Of a DNA stretch of 15,631 bases, positions 7,181 through 14,711 are shown in pieces. This DNA comes from DATDRQ01 sp035291645 (GTDB taxonomy: Bacteria > Chloroflexota > Anaerolineae > Anaerolineales > UBA4823), in assembly GCA_035291645.1 (NCBI GenBank), contig DATDRQ010000285.1, positions 1-15,631 of the forward strand, written 5' to 3'. The notes beneath the pieces are model-generated. The model was not told the origin of the DNA. It made no database searches and saw only the letters and a list, made by a program, of their open reading frames with translations. The translations under genes and the position numbers were made by a program. Each line of letters opens with the position of its first letter. Within the stretch, counting starts at the first letter, position 1.

Positions 7181-8290
7181 TTAAAACACGAACGCCCCAT
7201 TCCGGTAGACCACTTCCCCATCCACCCGGATCTCCGCGTCCTGGCGCAGGTCGCAGATCATATCCCAGTGGATCATGCTCCGGTTCTGGCTGCCGGTCTC
7301 GGGGTAGCCGGCGCCCAGCGCCATGTGGAAAGATCCGCCAATTTTTTCGTCGAACAGGATGCTGCGGGTGAAGCGGTCGATCTCGAAATTGGTACCGATG
7401 GCGAACTCGCCCAGGTAGCGCGCCCCGGGATCGGTGTCCAGCATGCGCAGCAGGAACTCCTCGTTCTTCTTCGCCGTGGCCTGAATAACCTTGCCAGCCT
7501 CGAAGCGTAGCTCGATCCCTTCTACAATGCGGCCCTGGTACATCGCCGGGTAGGTATAGCGTACCCACCCGTTGGCCGAATCCTCGACCGGTCCGGTGTA
7601 GATCTCGCCGTCCGGCATGTTGTGCTGACCGCTGGCATTGCGAAAAGTCCGCCCTTTGATCGAGAGCGACAGATCGACGTTCGGGCCGTAAACATCGACC
7701 TTGTCGTGTCCTTCGATGCGGTCGACGATGCGCTTCTGTTCTTGCTCCACACCTGCCCAGTACGCCACCGGATCGGGTGCGCCTTCGTCGGCGTGTACGG
7801 CCCGGTAGACGAAATCCTCATACTCCGCGTCGCTCATCTCCGCTTCCATGGCGTAGGCGCTGGTCGGGTAAAGAGTCGACATCCAGCGCAGAGATTTATC
7901 CGCGCCGCGCCGCATCTGAGCGCCGATCAGGGCCGAGATGGATTTCTGCCGGTGTGCCTGGCGCTCAGGGTCTACGCCGCTCAGCGCGCGCGTGTTCGTC
8001 TCCGCCCGGATCTTGATCAATACTTCGAACTCTTCGAAGGCCATCTTGTGAAAGAGCGGCACGTATTCCAGCTGCCGGTCAGTGGCGCGCGCGAACAGCA
8101 GCTCTTCCTGACCGGGCAGATCGAGAAGCACGTGAGGGAATCCACCCCGCTCCAGCACCAACCCGTAAAGCGCCTGCACCAGCGGTTCGGCTGCCGTCGT
8201 CGAGGTGATGGCTACCCGGTCACCCGGAGCGACCTTCGTGGAATGATCGACCAGAATCTTTGCGAACTTAGACACACGCGGATCGGACAA
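7181..8290 (-). CDS. M29-family metallo-aminopeptidase (AmpS/AmpT-like)
   Basis: This 369-residue cytoplasmic exopeptidase belongs to the M29 (thermophilic aminopeptidase) family, which removes N-terminal residues using two metal ions. The C-terminal half has the family motifs: NMPDGEIYTGPVE (224-236), YLGEFAIGTN (292-301), FHMALG (321-326), GYPETG (328-333) and HWDMICD (341-347). By comparison with AmpS/AmpT, the probable metal ligands and active-site residues are E229, E295, H322, Y329, H341 and D343. E229 to E295 (66 residues) and H322 to Y329 (7) match the spacing I recall for the family. It is about 40 residues shorter than AmpS. The start is TTG 8290, chosen by AGGAGG eight bases upstream. 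The gene converges on the UPF0316 gene with 16 bases between them and no hairpin, and it is probably transcribed alone. Confidence 0.93.
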   Translation of the reverse strand: MSDPRVSKFAKILVDHSTKVAPGDRVAITSTTAAEPLVQALYGLVLERGGFPHVLLDLPGQEELLFARATDRQLEYVPLFHKMAFEEFEVLIKIRAETNTRALSGVDPERQAHRQKSISALIGAQMRRGADKSLRWMSTLYPTSAYAMEAEMSDAEYEDFVYRAVHADEGAPDPVAYWAGVEQEQKRIVDRIEGHDKVDVYGPNVDLSLSIKGRTFRNASGQHNMPDGEIYTGPVEDSANGWVRYTYPAMYQGRIVEGIELRFEAGKVIQATAKKNEEFLLRMLDTDPGARYLGEFAIGTNFEIDRFTRSILFDEKIGGSFHMALGAGYPETGSQNRSMIHWDMICDLRQDAEIRVDGEVVYRNGAFVF

Positions 8291-8298
8291 TTTGACAT

Positions 8299-8304
8299 CC
8301 TCCT
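8299..8304 (-). promoter_or_regulatory. Shine-Dalgarno that selects a TTG start
   Basis: On the minus strand AGGAGG lies eight bases before TTG 8290, the optimal distance. An ATG directly abutting the site (8298-8296) is too close and out of frame; its frame stops after 28 codons (8212). Confidence 0.7.
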
Positions 8305-8319
8305 GTCGGGGTTGAAAAA

Positions 8320-8328
8320 ATTATAACA
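8320..8328 (-). promoter_or_regulatory. Extended -10 promoter of the M29 peptidase gene
   Basis: The minus strand reads TGTTATAAT, a perfect TGn-TATAAT extended -10 element. No -35 hexamer is evident 17 bases upstream, which extended -10 promoters tolerate. Transcription would start near 8313, giving a leader of about 23 bases with the Shine-Dalgarno sequence in it. Confidence 0.5.
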
Positions 8329-8512
8329 CGCAGCGCAGAGCCGCCTCTCCAGGCAGACCGGAGCGGGGCGGATGGCGCACCATGTAACTGGCTCGAAGCC
8401 TGCAACCGGTATTTAGTTTGGATAGAACGCAGGGCTGCTCCTATCGATCAAACTTGCGGTATACTGAAGCTCACCCGACAGAAATGGTCCTATCCACCGA
8501 TCCCAGTTCCCC
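8329..8512. other. Intergenic region before the polysaccharide gene cluster
   Basis: These 184 bases should contain the promoter of the five-gene cluster. TATACT (8460-8465) is a -10-like hexamer 47 bases before the first start codon, but there is no -35 match at the right distance. No ribosome binding site is visible before ATG 8513. No hairpin was found. Confidence 0.35.
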
Positions 8513-10744
8513 ATGAAACAGCTGCTCCAAAACCTGCGCACCGGTGAGACTTACGTCGCTGAGGTGCCTGTACCCACTCCGAAACCCAGGACCGTCCTGG
8601 TGCGTACGGCTGCCTCGCTGGTCTCGGCGGGTACCGAACGCATGCTGGTCGAATTCGCCGGTAAGAGTCTGCTTGGCAAAGCACGCTCTCGCCCGGACCT
8701 GGCGCGGCAGGTGTTGGACAAGGCGCGCCGTGAAGGGATGCTCACCACCATAGAGGCCGCCTTTAACCGGCTGGAGCAGCCCTTGGCGTTAGGGTACGCT
8801 TCTTCCGGGATCGTCACCGCCGTGGGTGAGGGGGTGCAGGGGTGGCGTGCCCGTCAGCGCGTGGCCTGCGCCGGTGGAGGCTACGCGGTCCACGCCGATT
8901 ATGCCGTAGTTCCCGAGAATCTACTGGCCTCCCTGCCCGATCCGGTGGACTTCGAATCTGCCGCTTTCACCACCCTGGGAGCCATCGCGCTGCATGGCTT
9001 CCGCCTTACCGAAGCCGGGATCGGGGACCGGGTCGCGGTGATCGGCCTGGGATTGGTGGGTCTTCTGGCGGTTGGTATTGCCACAGCCGCCGGCTGCTCT
9101 GTATTTGGGATCGACATCGACCCCGGGAGGGTCGAACTGGCCCGTAAGATGGGGGCCAGTCAGGCAGTGCTGCGCGACCAGGCAGAAGCCGCGGCGGATA
9201 GTATTTCACGCGGGGTGGGCTTCGACGCGGTGTTGATCTGCGCGGACACACCCTCGGACGATCCGGTGGAACTGGCGGGTCAGATTGCCCGCGACCGGGC
9301 CCGCGTCGTGGCAGTCGGCGCAGTCGGTCTGAAGCTGCCGCGCAAGGCTTATTATGCCAAAGAGCTTACTTTCCTCAATTCCCGCTCCTACGGTCCTGGG
9401 CGCTACGATCCGGATTACGAAGAGGGCGGGCAGGATTATCCGATCGGGTACGTGCGTTGGACCGAAGGTCGCAATCTGGAGGCCTTTGTCGAACTGCTGG
9501 CTTCCGGGCGGGTGGACGTCCGCCCACTGATCACCCACCGCTTCCCTATCGAGCAAGCCCCGGCGGCCTATGAGTTGATTACCGGCAAGACCCAGGAGCC
9601 CTTCTTAGGCGTGCTGCTGACTTATCCGCAGGAAAAAACCCTTGATGTCGGAAGGCAGTTCGAGATTATTGCAGACCGGGAGCTCGAGGCACCTCCTTTT
9701 TCCACGACGGAAAAAGTCCGCCTGGGCGTGCTCGGTGCTGGAAACTTCGCGACGGCGGTTTTGCTTCCAGTTCTGAAAGAGGCCGCTGACATCGAGCGGG
9801 TGGGAATCGCCTCCGCCAGCGGTCTGAACGCCCGGCATGCTGCCGAACGCTATAATTTCCATTATGCCAGTTCCACCGAAGAACAGATCCTCGGTGATGC
9901 CTCCATAAATACGGTTGCCATCCTGACCCGTCATGACCTGCATGCCCGCCAGGTTGTAGCTGCGCTCGCAGCAGGTAAACACGTCTTTTGTGAGAAGCCG
10001 CTGGCTTTGACGATCGAAGAGATTGAATCGATAATCGCTGCGTTGAATATGGGGAATAAAGCCCCAATTTCCCCTTCCACGGATGGATCCGCGCCATCCC
10101 AAAAGCCGCTGCTGACCGTCGGGTTTAACCGGCGCTTCGCCCCGCTTGCCGTACGCCTGAAATCCTTCAGCGACGAACGCCAGGAGCCGCTGGTCGCCCT
10201 GTACCGGGTGAACGCCGGCTTCCTGCCACCGGAGCACTGGCTGCACGACCCGCGCCAGGGTGGAGGCCGTATTATCGGCGAAGCCTGCCACTTCATCGAC
10301 TTCCTGGCTTTCATGGTAGGCTCCCCACCAAGCTCAATTTCCACCGCCGGTCTTCCAGATCAAGGCCGCTACCAGGAGGATAACGTCCTGATCCGCCTGA
10401 CCTTCCCGGATGGTTCGCTAGGATCGATCGCCTACCTGGCAAACGGGGATCGGGCGTTTCCAAAAGAGCGCATCGAAGTATTTACCTCGGGTCGAGTTGC
10501 TGTCCTGGAGGATTTTCGCTCTCTAGAGATGTTACAAGATGGAAAGCGCACCGTGCAGAAATCCCGCCTGCGCCAGGACAAGGGGCATCATACGGAATGG
10601 GAGGCATTCGCCCAGGCAATCTTATCTGGTGGACCTCCACCCATCCCATACGATCAAATATTCGGTGTATCCAGGGCGGCTATTTACGCCGTGGAAGCGC
10701 TCCGCAGTGGTGGCACGCTTTCCATTTGGGATTATCAGGCATGA
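8513..10744 (+). CDS. Two-domain oxidoreductase: MDR dehydrogenase fused to Gfo/Idh/MocA
   Basis: The 743 residues form a natural fusion. Residues 1 to about 375 are a medium-chain (alcohol dehydrogenase-like) dehydrogenase with a Rossmann motif VIGLGLVG (176-183). Residues about 400-743 are a Gfo/Idh/MocA sugar oxidoreductase with a second nucleotide motif VLGAGNFA (406-413), EKP at 494-496 and GEACHFID (589-596), where K495 and H593 fit the usual catalytic region. The MDR half has SAGTERMLVEF where zinc enzymes carry a ligand cysteine, so it is probably zinc-independent. This fused family is a regular member of O-antigen and exopolysaccharide loci, where it is thought to act on nucleotide sugars; its exact substrate is unknown. 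An unusual Pro/Ser-rich insertion lies at 512-532. The next gene overlaps the stop codon by four bases. Confidence 0.92.
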   Translation: MKQLLQNLRTGETYVAEVPVPTPKPRTVLVRTAASLVSAGTERMLVEFAGKSLLGKARSRPDLARQVLDKARREGMLTTIEAAFNRLEQPLALGYASSGIVTAVGEGVQGWRARQRVACAGGGYAVHADYAVVPENLLASLPDPVDFESAAFTTLGAIALHGFRLTEAGIGDRVAVIGLGLVGLLAVGIATAAGCSVFGIDIDPGRVELARKMGASQAVLRDQAEAAADSISRGVGFDAVLICADTPSDDPVELAGQIARDRARVVAVGAVGLKLPRKAYYAKELTFLNSRSYGPGRYDPDYEEGGQDYPIGYVRWTEGRNLEAFVELLASGRVDVRPLITHRFPIEQAPAAYELITGKTQEPFLGVLLTYPQEKTLDVGRQFEIIADRELEAPPFSTTEKVRLGVLGAGNFATAVLLPVLKEAADIERVGIASASGLNARHAAERYNFHYASSTEEQILGDASINTVAILTRHDLHARQVVAALAAGKHVFCEKPLALTIEEIESIIAALNMGNKAPISPSTDGSAPSQKPLLTVGFNRRFAPLAVRLKSFSDERQEPLVALYRVNAGFLPPEHWLHDPRQGGGRIIGEACHFIDFLAFMVGSPPSSISTAGLPDQGRYQEDNVLIRLTFPDGSLGSIAYLANGDRAFPKERIEVFTSGRVAVLEDFRSLEMLQDGKRTVQKSRLRQDKGHHTEWEAFAQAILSGGPPPIPYDQIFGVSRAAIYAVEALRSGGTLSIWDYQA
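10051..10099. repeat. Two adjacent small inverted repeats inside the oxidoreductase gene
   Basis: GGGGAA (10051-10056) pairs with TTCCCC (10069-10074), with TGGGG/CCCCA as an alternative inner pairing. GGATGG (10081-10086) pairs with CCATCC (10094-10099). Together they cover the in-frame, low-complexity insertion at residues 512-532 of the encoded protein. They may be the remains of a small palindromic element inserted in frame, or simply chance in a poorly constrained loop. Confidence 0.35.
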
Positions 10745-11406
10745 ACCAGCATTTCGACATCACCTCACTGGAGATCTCCCGGCAGGATGGGGGTTCCGTC
10801 CCAAACCGGTACTACCGGCAGGCCGGTTCTCCCCAGGCGTTGGCGGTCTTATTTCCCGGTTTACGCTACACCTGCGATAAACCGCTCCTACACTATACCA
10901 CCTCCGCCTTGACCACCCTGGGAATGGATGTACTGCAGCTGTGGACGGACTACAACCGTGCCGAGTTCGCCAGCCTGTCTCAGGCCGAGCAGGTGCTCTG
11001 GTATCTGGAGGATGCCCGCAGCGCGCTGCAAACCGGTCAGGGGCAACGCACTTACAGCCGGCTGGTGCTGGTCGGAAAGTCGATCGGCACGCTGACCATG
11101 GCGCTGCTGGTTGGGCAAGGGGATTCCGCTTATATACAGGCGTCGACCATCTGGCTCACACCCCTGCTCAATCTACCGATAGTCGCCCAGGCTGCCCAGA
11201 GCCTGCAAGGCAAGGCTCTAATCGCCGGAGGCAGCGGAGATGCGACCTTTGACCTCCAGATCCTCCAGGCTATCCGCGCCCAGCGCAATGTAAAAATCCT
11301 GGTGTTCGAAGGGGCGAACCACAGCCTGGAGATCCCGGGCGAGCCCCGGCGTTCAGTACAAATCCTGGGCGAAGTGGTTCAGGGGATCGCGGATCTGTTC
11401 TCCTGA
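10741..11406 (+). CDS. Small alpha/beta hydrolase of unknown substrate
   Basis: The protein has 221 residues. ATG 10741 overlaps the upstream stop codon in the arrangement ATGA, so translation is probably coupled; the open frame reaches further upstream, but only inside the previous gene. The alpha/beta hydrolase fold is indicated by ALAVLFPG (33-40), a nucleophile elbow GKSIG with S114 (112-116), a likely acid D167 in AGGSGDATFD (162-171), and H194 in EGANHSLE (190-197). That order (Ser, Asp, His) is the classical triad. There is no signal peptide, so it should be cytoplasmic. It resembles the compact dienelactone-hydrolase/KANL3-like group, but no specific reaction can be named. In this cluster, removal of an acyl group from a sugar or an intermediate is a reasonable guess only. 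Confidence 0.8.
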   Translation: MNQHFDITSLEISRQDGGSVPNRYYRQAGSPQALAVLFPGLRYTCDKPLLHYTTSALTTLGMDVLQLWTDYNRAEFASLSQAEQVLWYLEDARSALQTGQGQRTYSRLVLVGKSIGTLTMALLVGQGDSAYIQASTIWLTPLLNLPIVAQAAQSLQGKALIAGGSGDATFDLQILQAIRAQRNVKILVFEGANHSLEIPGEPRRSVQILGEVVQGIADLFS

Positions 11407-11436
11407 GGAAATTCCCGGCCCCACGGTTGGCGTTTC

Positions 11437-13449
11437 TTGGCTCCTCGAAAGCGCATTCTCCTTACTTTTCAGGCCCTCCGGGAACTTGGTCTAAAACAGC
11501 TGGCGCTCTACGCCTGGTACCAGGCCCAACTGCGCAGCGGGTATCTGCACCGGGCCACGCCGGATAACAGAAATAAACCGGCGAGTGGCCAGGTCGATTT
11601 TACCCCGCGAAGTGATCTGCTCTCCGTGCCAGACCCGGACGTGTTGCGAAACCTGCTTTCCGGTCAATCCGCCGATGTATTTTTCCAGGCCGAAGAAGTA
11701 TTGTCCGGACAGGTGCGGTTATTCGGCGGGCAGCCCGTCCCGCTCAGTCTGACACCTCCTGGATCCCTTCAGCACTGGACTTATTACGAGCACGGCAACG
11801 GCCAGGTCGAAGGGATCGATATCAAGCTGATCTGGGAACCAGCCCGCTTTGGCTGGGTTTACCCTCTGGCGCGGGCTTACCACCTGAACCAGGACGAACG
11901 TTATGCCGAGGCGTTTTGGCGGGATACGGAAACCTTCCTGAGAGCTAACCCGGTTAATGAAGGCCCGAACTGGGCCAGCGGACAGGAAGTCGCCCTGCGC
12001 CTGGTCGCCCTGGCCTTCTCCTGGCAGGTCTTCCATAAGTCCTCTCACTCGACCCAAGAACGGGCTCTTTACCTGGGACAGGCGATTGCGGAACACGCGG
12101 CCCGCCTCCCGCCAACCCTGGCCTATGCCCGGGCGCAGAACAACAACCATCTGCTGGTCGAAGCCGCCGGGCTGTTCACAGCAGGCCTGATCCTGCCTGA
12201 CCACCCCTCCGCCCGGCGCTGGCAGGACCTCGGTTGGAAATGGTTCAACCGCGCCCTGCAGGGCCAGATCGCCGTGGATGGCACTTACCTCCAGCACAGC
12301 ACCAACTATCACCGACTGATGCTGCAAATCGCCCTGTGGGGGAATTGCCTGGGAAGGCAATTTCCGGAAAAAACCCAACAACGCCTGGCAGCTTCCACAC
12401 GCTGGCTCCTGGCGTTGCTCGATCCTGCGTCAGGTCGCGTCCCTAACCTGGGGCACAATGATGGAGCCTACATACTCCCGTTGACTGTCTGTCCATACGA
12501 AGATTACCGTCCGGTCCTCCAGGCAGCTGCCCTGGCCTTCCTGGGAATGCCCGTCCTCCCGCCAGGCGCGTGGGATGAGATGTCCGCCTGGTTTGGAGTA
12601 GAACCAGCCAGGAATGAGATCGGTCCTGGGCCGAACGTGCCACCGACGACTCCTGCGACTCTGGCGATTCTGGAAAGCCCGGCGCGTGATTGTTGGGTTT
12701 ACCTGCGGACGGCGCGCTTCACCAGCCGCCCGGCTCACGCCGATCAGCTGCACCTGGACCTGTGGTGGCGCGGCCTGAACCTTGCACTGGACGCGGGCAC
12801 ATATCTATATAATGCACCTTCTCCCTGGGAGAACACTCTGCGGGTTACGCAGGTGCATAATACGCTTACCGTGGAGGATCAGGACCAGATGACTCCCGCC
12901 GGGCGCTTCCTATGGCTGAACTGGGCTCAGGCGGAGCTGCTCGAGGCGAAGAAGAGTCCGGATGGCAGACTGATGCGGGTTTCTGCACAACACGATGGAT
13001 ACAATAATTTGGGGTTGATCCACCGCAGAGCGATTGCCTTCGACGGCGAGGCCAGGCTGGTCGTGGAAGATGACCTGCTCCCTGTAGGAGTTCGCCGTGT
13101 GGATAGAATCCATACCTTCCGGCTGCACTGGTTGCTGCCAGACTGGCCGTGGGAAGGGCTGGCGGAGGGGGTTGGCAGGCAGCTATCTTTCCGTTTTAAG
13201 TCGCCCCTTGGCTGGATCGATCTCCGGGTATATACCCCTACATCGGACAGTGATGAAATGAACGGGCCGGTCTTCTCTGCCCAGCTGGCGCGCGCCGGAG
13301 CGTTACTCTCCGGCAGCGGTCCGGTAGAGGCTTACTCGGGTTGGTATTCAGCAACCTACGCTCACAAACAGCCCGCGCTGTCTCTTTCCTTCCGATGGAC
13401 CTCTCGTGCGCCGGTGAAGGTGATCAGCGAGTGGTCTTTTCCTTCCTGA
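11437..13449 (+). CDS. Heparinase II/III-like polysaccharide lyase family protein
   Basis: This is a 670-residue protein. The N-terminal half (about 100-380) is an alpha/alpha-toroid with the conserved blocks GPNWASGQEVALRLVALAF (about 176-194), NNNHLLVEAAGLFTAG (235-250), NYHRLMLQIALWG (290-302) and GRVPNLGHNDGA. The C-terminal half is a beta-sandwich with AHADQLHLDLWWRG (433-446), DAGTYLYNAP and VTQVHNTLTVED (470-481). By comparison with heparinase III, N236 or N237, Y291 and H434 are candidate catalytic residues. Proteins of this family cleave uronic-acid polysaccharides or occur as uncharacterised members of polysaccharide loci. No signal peptide is seen, so it is probably cytoplasmic. 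TTG 11437 is the first possible start after the in-frame stop codon of the upstream hydrolase (11404-11406); no good ribosome binding site precedes it, and the exact start is uncertain. Confidence 0.88.
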   Translation: MAPRKRILLTFQALRELGLKQLALYAWYQAQLRSGYLHRATPDNRNKPASGQVDFTPRSDLLSVPDPDVLRNLLSGQSADVFFQAEEVLSGQVRLFGGQPVPLSLTPPGSLQHWTYYEHGNGQVEGIDIKLIWEPARFGWVYPLARAYHLNQDERYAEAFWRDTETFLRANPVNEGPNWASGQEVALRLVALAFSWQVFHKSSHSTQERALYLGQAIAEHAARLPPTLAYARAQNNNHLLVEAAGLFTAGLILPDHPSARRWQDLGWKWFNRALQGQIAVDGTYLQHSTNYHRLMLQIALWGNCLGRQFPEKTQQRLAASTRWLLALLDPASGRVPNLGHNDGAYILPLTVCPYEDYRPVLQAAALAFLGMPVLPPGAWDEMSAWFGVEPARNEIGPGPNVPPTTPATLAILESPARDCWVYLRTARFTSRPAHADQLHLDLWWRGLNLALDAGTYLYNAPSPWENTLRVTQVHNTLTVEDQDQMTPAGRFLWLNWAQAELLEAKKSPDGRLMRVSAQHDGYNNLGLIHRRAIAFDGEARLVVEDDLLPVGVRRVDRIHTFRLHWLLPDWPWEGLAEGVGRQLSFRFKSPLGWIDLRVYTPTSDSDEMNGPVFSAQLARAGALLSGSGPVEAYSGWYSATYAHKQPALSLSFRWTSRAPVKVISEWSFPS

Positions 13450-13482
13450 GGGTGGTACCTTCGCTGGAGTCTTCCTAGAAGC

Positions 13483-14703
13483 ATGCATATCCTGCTTATC
13501 CACCAGGCCTTCGCCGCGCTGGATGAACCCGGCGGCACCCGCCACCACGAACTCTCCCGCTACCTGACTACGCGCGGCCACCGGGTGACCATCATCGCCA
13601 GCCCGGTCAGTTACCTGACCGGCGCCGCACCGGGCAGCCGGGCGCCTTGGGCAGAACGCCGGGCTGATGGTTCGGGGATAACCGTACTGCGCACCTATAC
13701 TTACCCCGCACTCCACCGCAGTTTCGCCCACCGGGTGATCAGCTTCTTGAGCTTCATGGTCTCATCCTTCTTCGTTGGCTTGACCGTCAAGCAGGTCGAT
13801 CTCATCTGGGGCACCTCTCCACCGATCTTTCAGGGGGTGACAGCCTGGGTGCTCGCCCGGCTCAAGCGTACACCTTTCCTCTTCGAGGTGCGCGACCTGT
13901 GGCCGGCCTTCGCGGTGGAGGTTGGCGTCCTGCGGCAGCCGCTGCTGATCCGCGCCTCTGAGTGGCTGGAGCGCGTCCTTTACAATCACGCCGACCTGGT
14001 CATGGTGAATTCACCTGGATTCATCGAACACGTCCGGGCACGCGGCGCCGCTCGCGTTGAGTTGGTGCCCAACGGGGCCGATTCTGCCATGTTCGATCCG
14101 CAGGCAGACGGCAAATCGCTGAAACAGGACTGGGGGCTTTCCGGACGGTTTGTTGCCCTGTACGCAGGCGCGCATGGCATCTCGAATGACTTGAGGGTGC
14201 TGCTCCAGGCGGCTGACCGCCTGCGCGCATTCCCCGAGATTGCCCTCGTTTTGCTCGGGGATGGGAAGGAGAAACCTGCCCTGATGACTTTGGCGGCGGA
14301 GATGCACCTGCCGAATGTTTTCTTCTTACCCCCCTTACCCAAGAATGCGATTCCGTCGGCGCTGGCTGCTGCGGATGCCTGTATCGCCATCCTCAAACCT
14401 ATCCCCATGTACGCCACGGTTTATCCCAACAAAGTCTTCGATTACATGGCGGCCGGGCGCCCGGTTATCCTGGCTATCGACGGGGTGATCCGGGAGGTGG
14501 TTGAAGGATCGGCCGCCGGTGTATACGTGCCACCGGGGGACCCGCAAGCTTTGGCTGAGGCCATCCAATACCTGGCGACCCACCAGCAGGAAGCCCGGGA
14601 AATGGGGTTGCACGGTCGCCAAACTGTGGAAGACCGATTTGATCGATCGGTCCTGGCAGGACGCCTGGCGCGCCTCATGGAGCAAATGGTTAATAAGGTA
14701 TAA
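13483..14703 (+). CDS. Glycosyltransferase family 4, WbuB-like
   Basis: The 406-residue GT-B protein would transfer a sugar from a nucleotide donor to a lipid-linked glycan on the inner face of the membrane. The start of the N-terminal domain, HQAFAALDEPGGTRHHELSR (7-26), and SPPIFQGV plus FLFEVRDLWP are hallmarks of the WbuB type. A hydrophobic stretch at about 85-103 (VISFLSFMVSSFFVGLTV) may sit in the membrane. The donor domain shows VPNGADSAMF, YAGAHGISNDL, LLGDGKEKP and YPNKVFDYMAAGRPVI (about 317-332), with E345 in IREVVEGSAAG. Escherichia WbuB transfers N-acetyl-L-fucosamine; the sugar used here cannot be read from sequence. The gene begins 33 bases after the lyase-like gene and ends eight bases before the sortase gene. 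The ribosome binding site is weak. Confidence 0.92.
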   Translation: MHILLIHQAFAALDEPGGTRHHELSRYLTTRGHRVTIIASPVSYLTGAAPGSRAPWAERRADGSGITVLRTYTYPALHRSFAHRVISFLSFMVSSFFVGLTVKQVDLIWGTSPPIFQGVTAWVLARLKRTPFLFEVRDLWPAFAVEVGVLRQPLLIRASEWLERVLYNHADLVMVNSPGFIEHVRARGAARVELVPNGADSAMFDPQADGKSLKQDWGLSGRFVALYAGAHGISNDLRVLLQAADRLRAFPEIALVLLGDGKEKPALMTLAAEMHLPNVFFLPPLPKNAIPSALAAADACIAILKPIPMYATVYPNKVFDYMAAGRPVILAIDGVIREVVEGSAAGVYVPPGDPQALAEAIQYLATHQQEAREMGLHGRQTVEDRFDRSVLAGRLARLMEQMVNKV

Positions 14704-14711
14704 TCGCTGCC

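Noticed and set aside
7149..7568. 139-codon minus-strand frame overlapping the peptidase gene
   Set aside because: It is a shifted frame of the M29 gene, whose own frame carries all the metal-ligand motifs.
10597..10740. Upstream extension of the alpha/beta hydrolase
   Set aside because: It would lie entirely within the oxidoreductase C-terminus. The ATGA overlap at 10741 is a typical coupled start and gives the expected size.
14699..14704. TATAAT before the sortase gene as a separate promoter
   Set aside because: It overlaps the glycosyltransferase stop codon, has no -35 hexamer or extended -10, and lies only seven bases before the GTG start.
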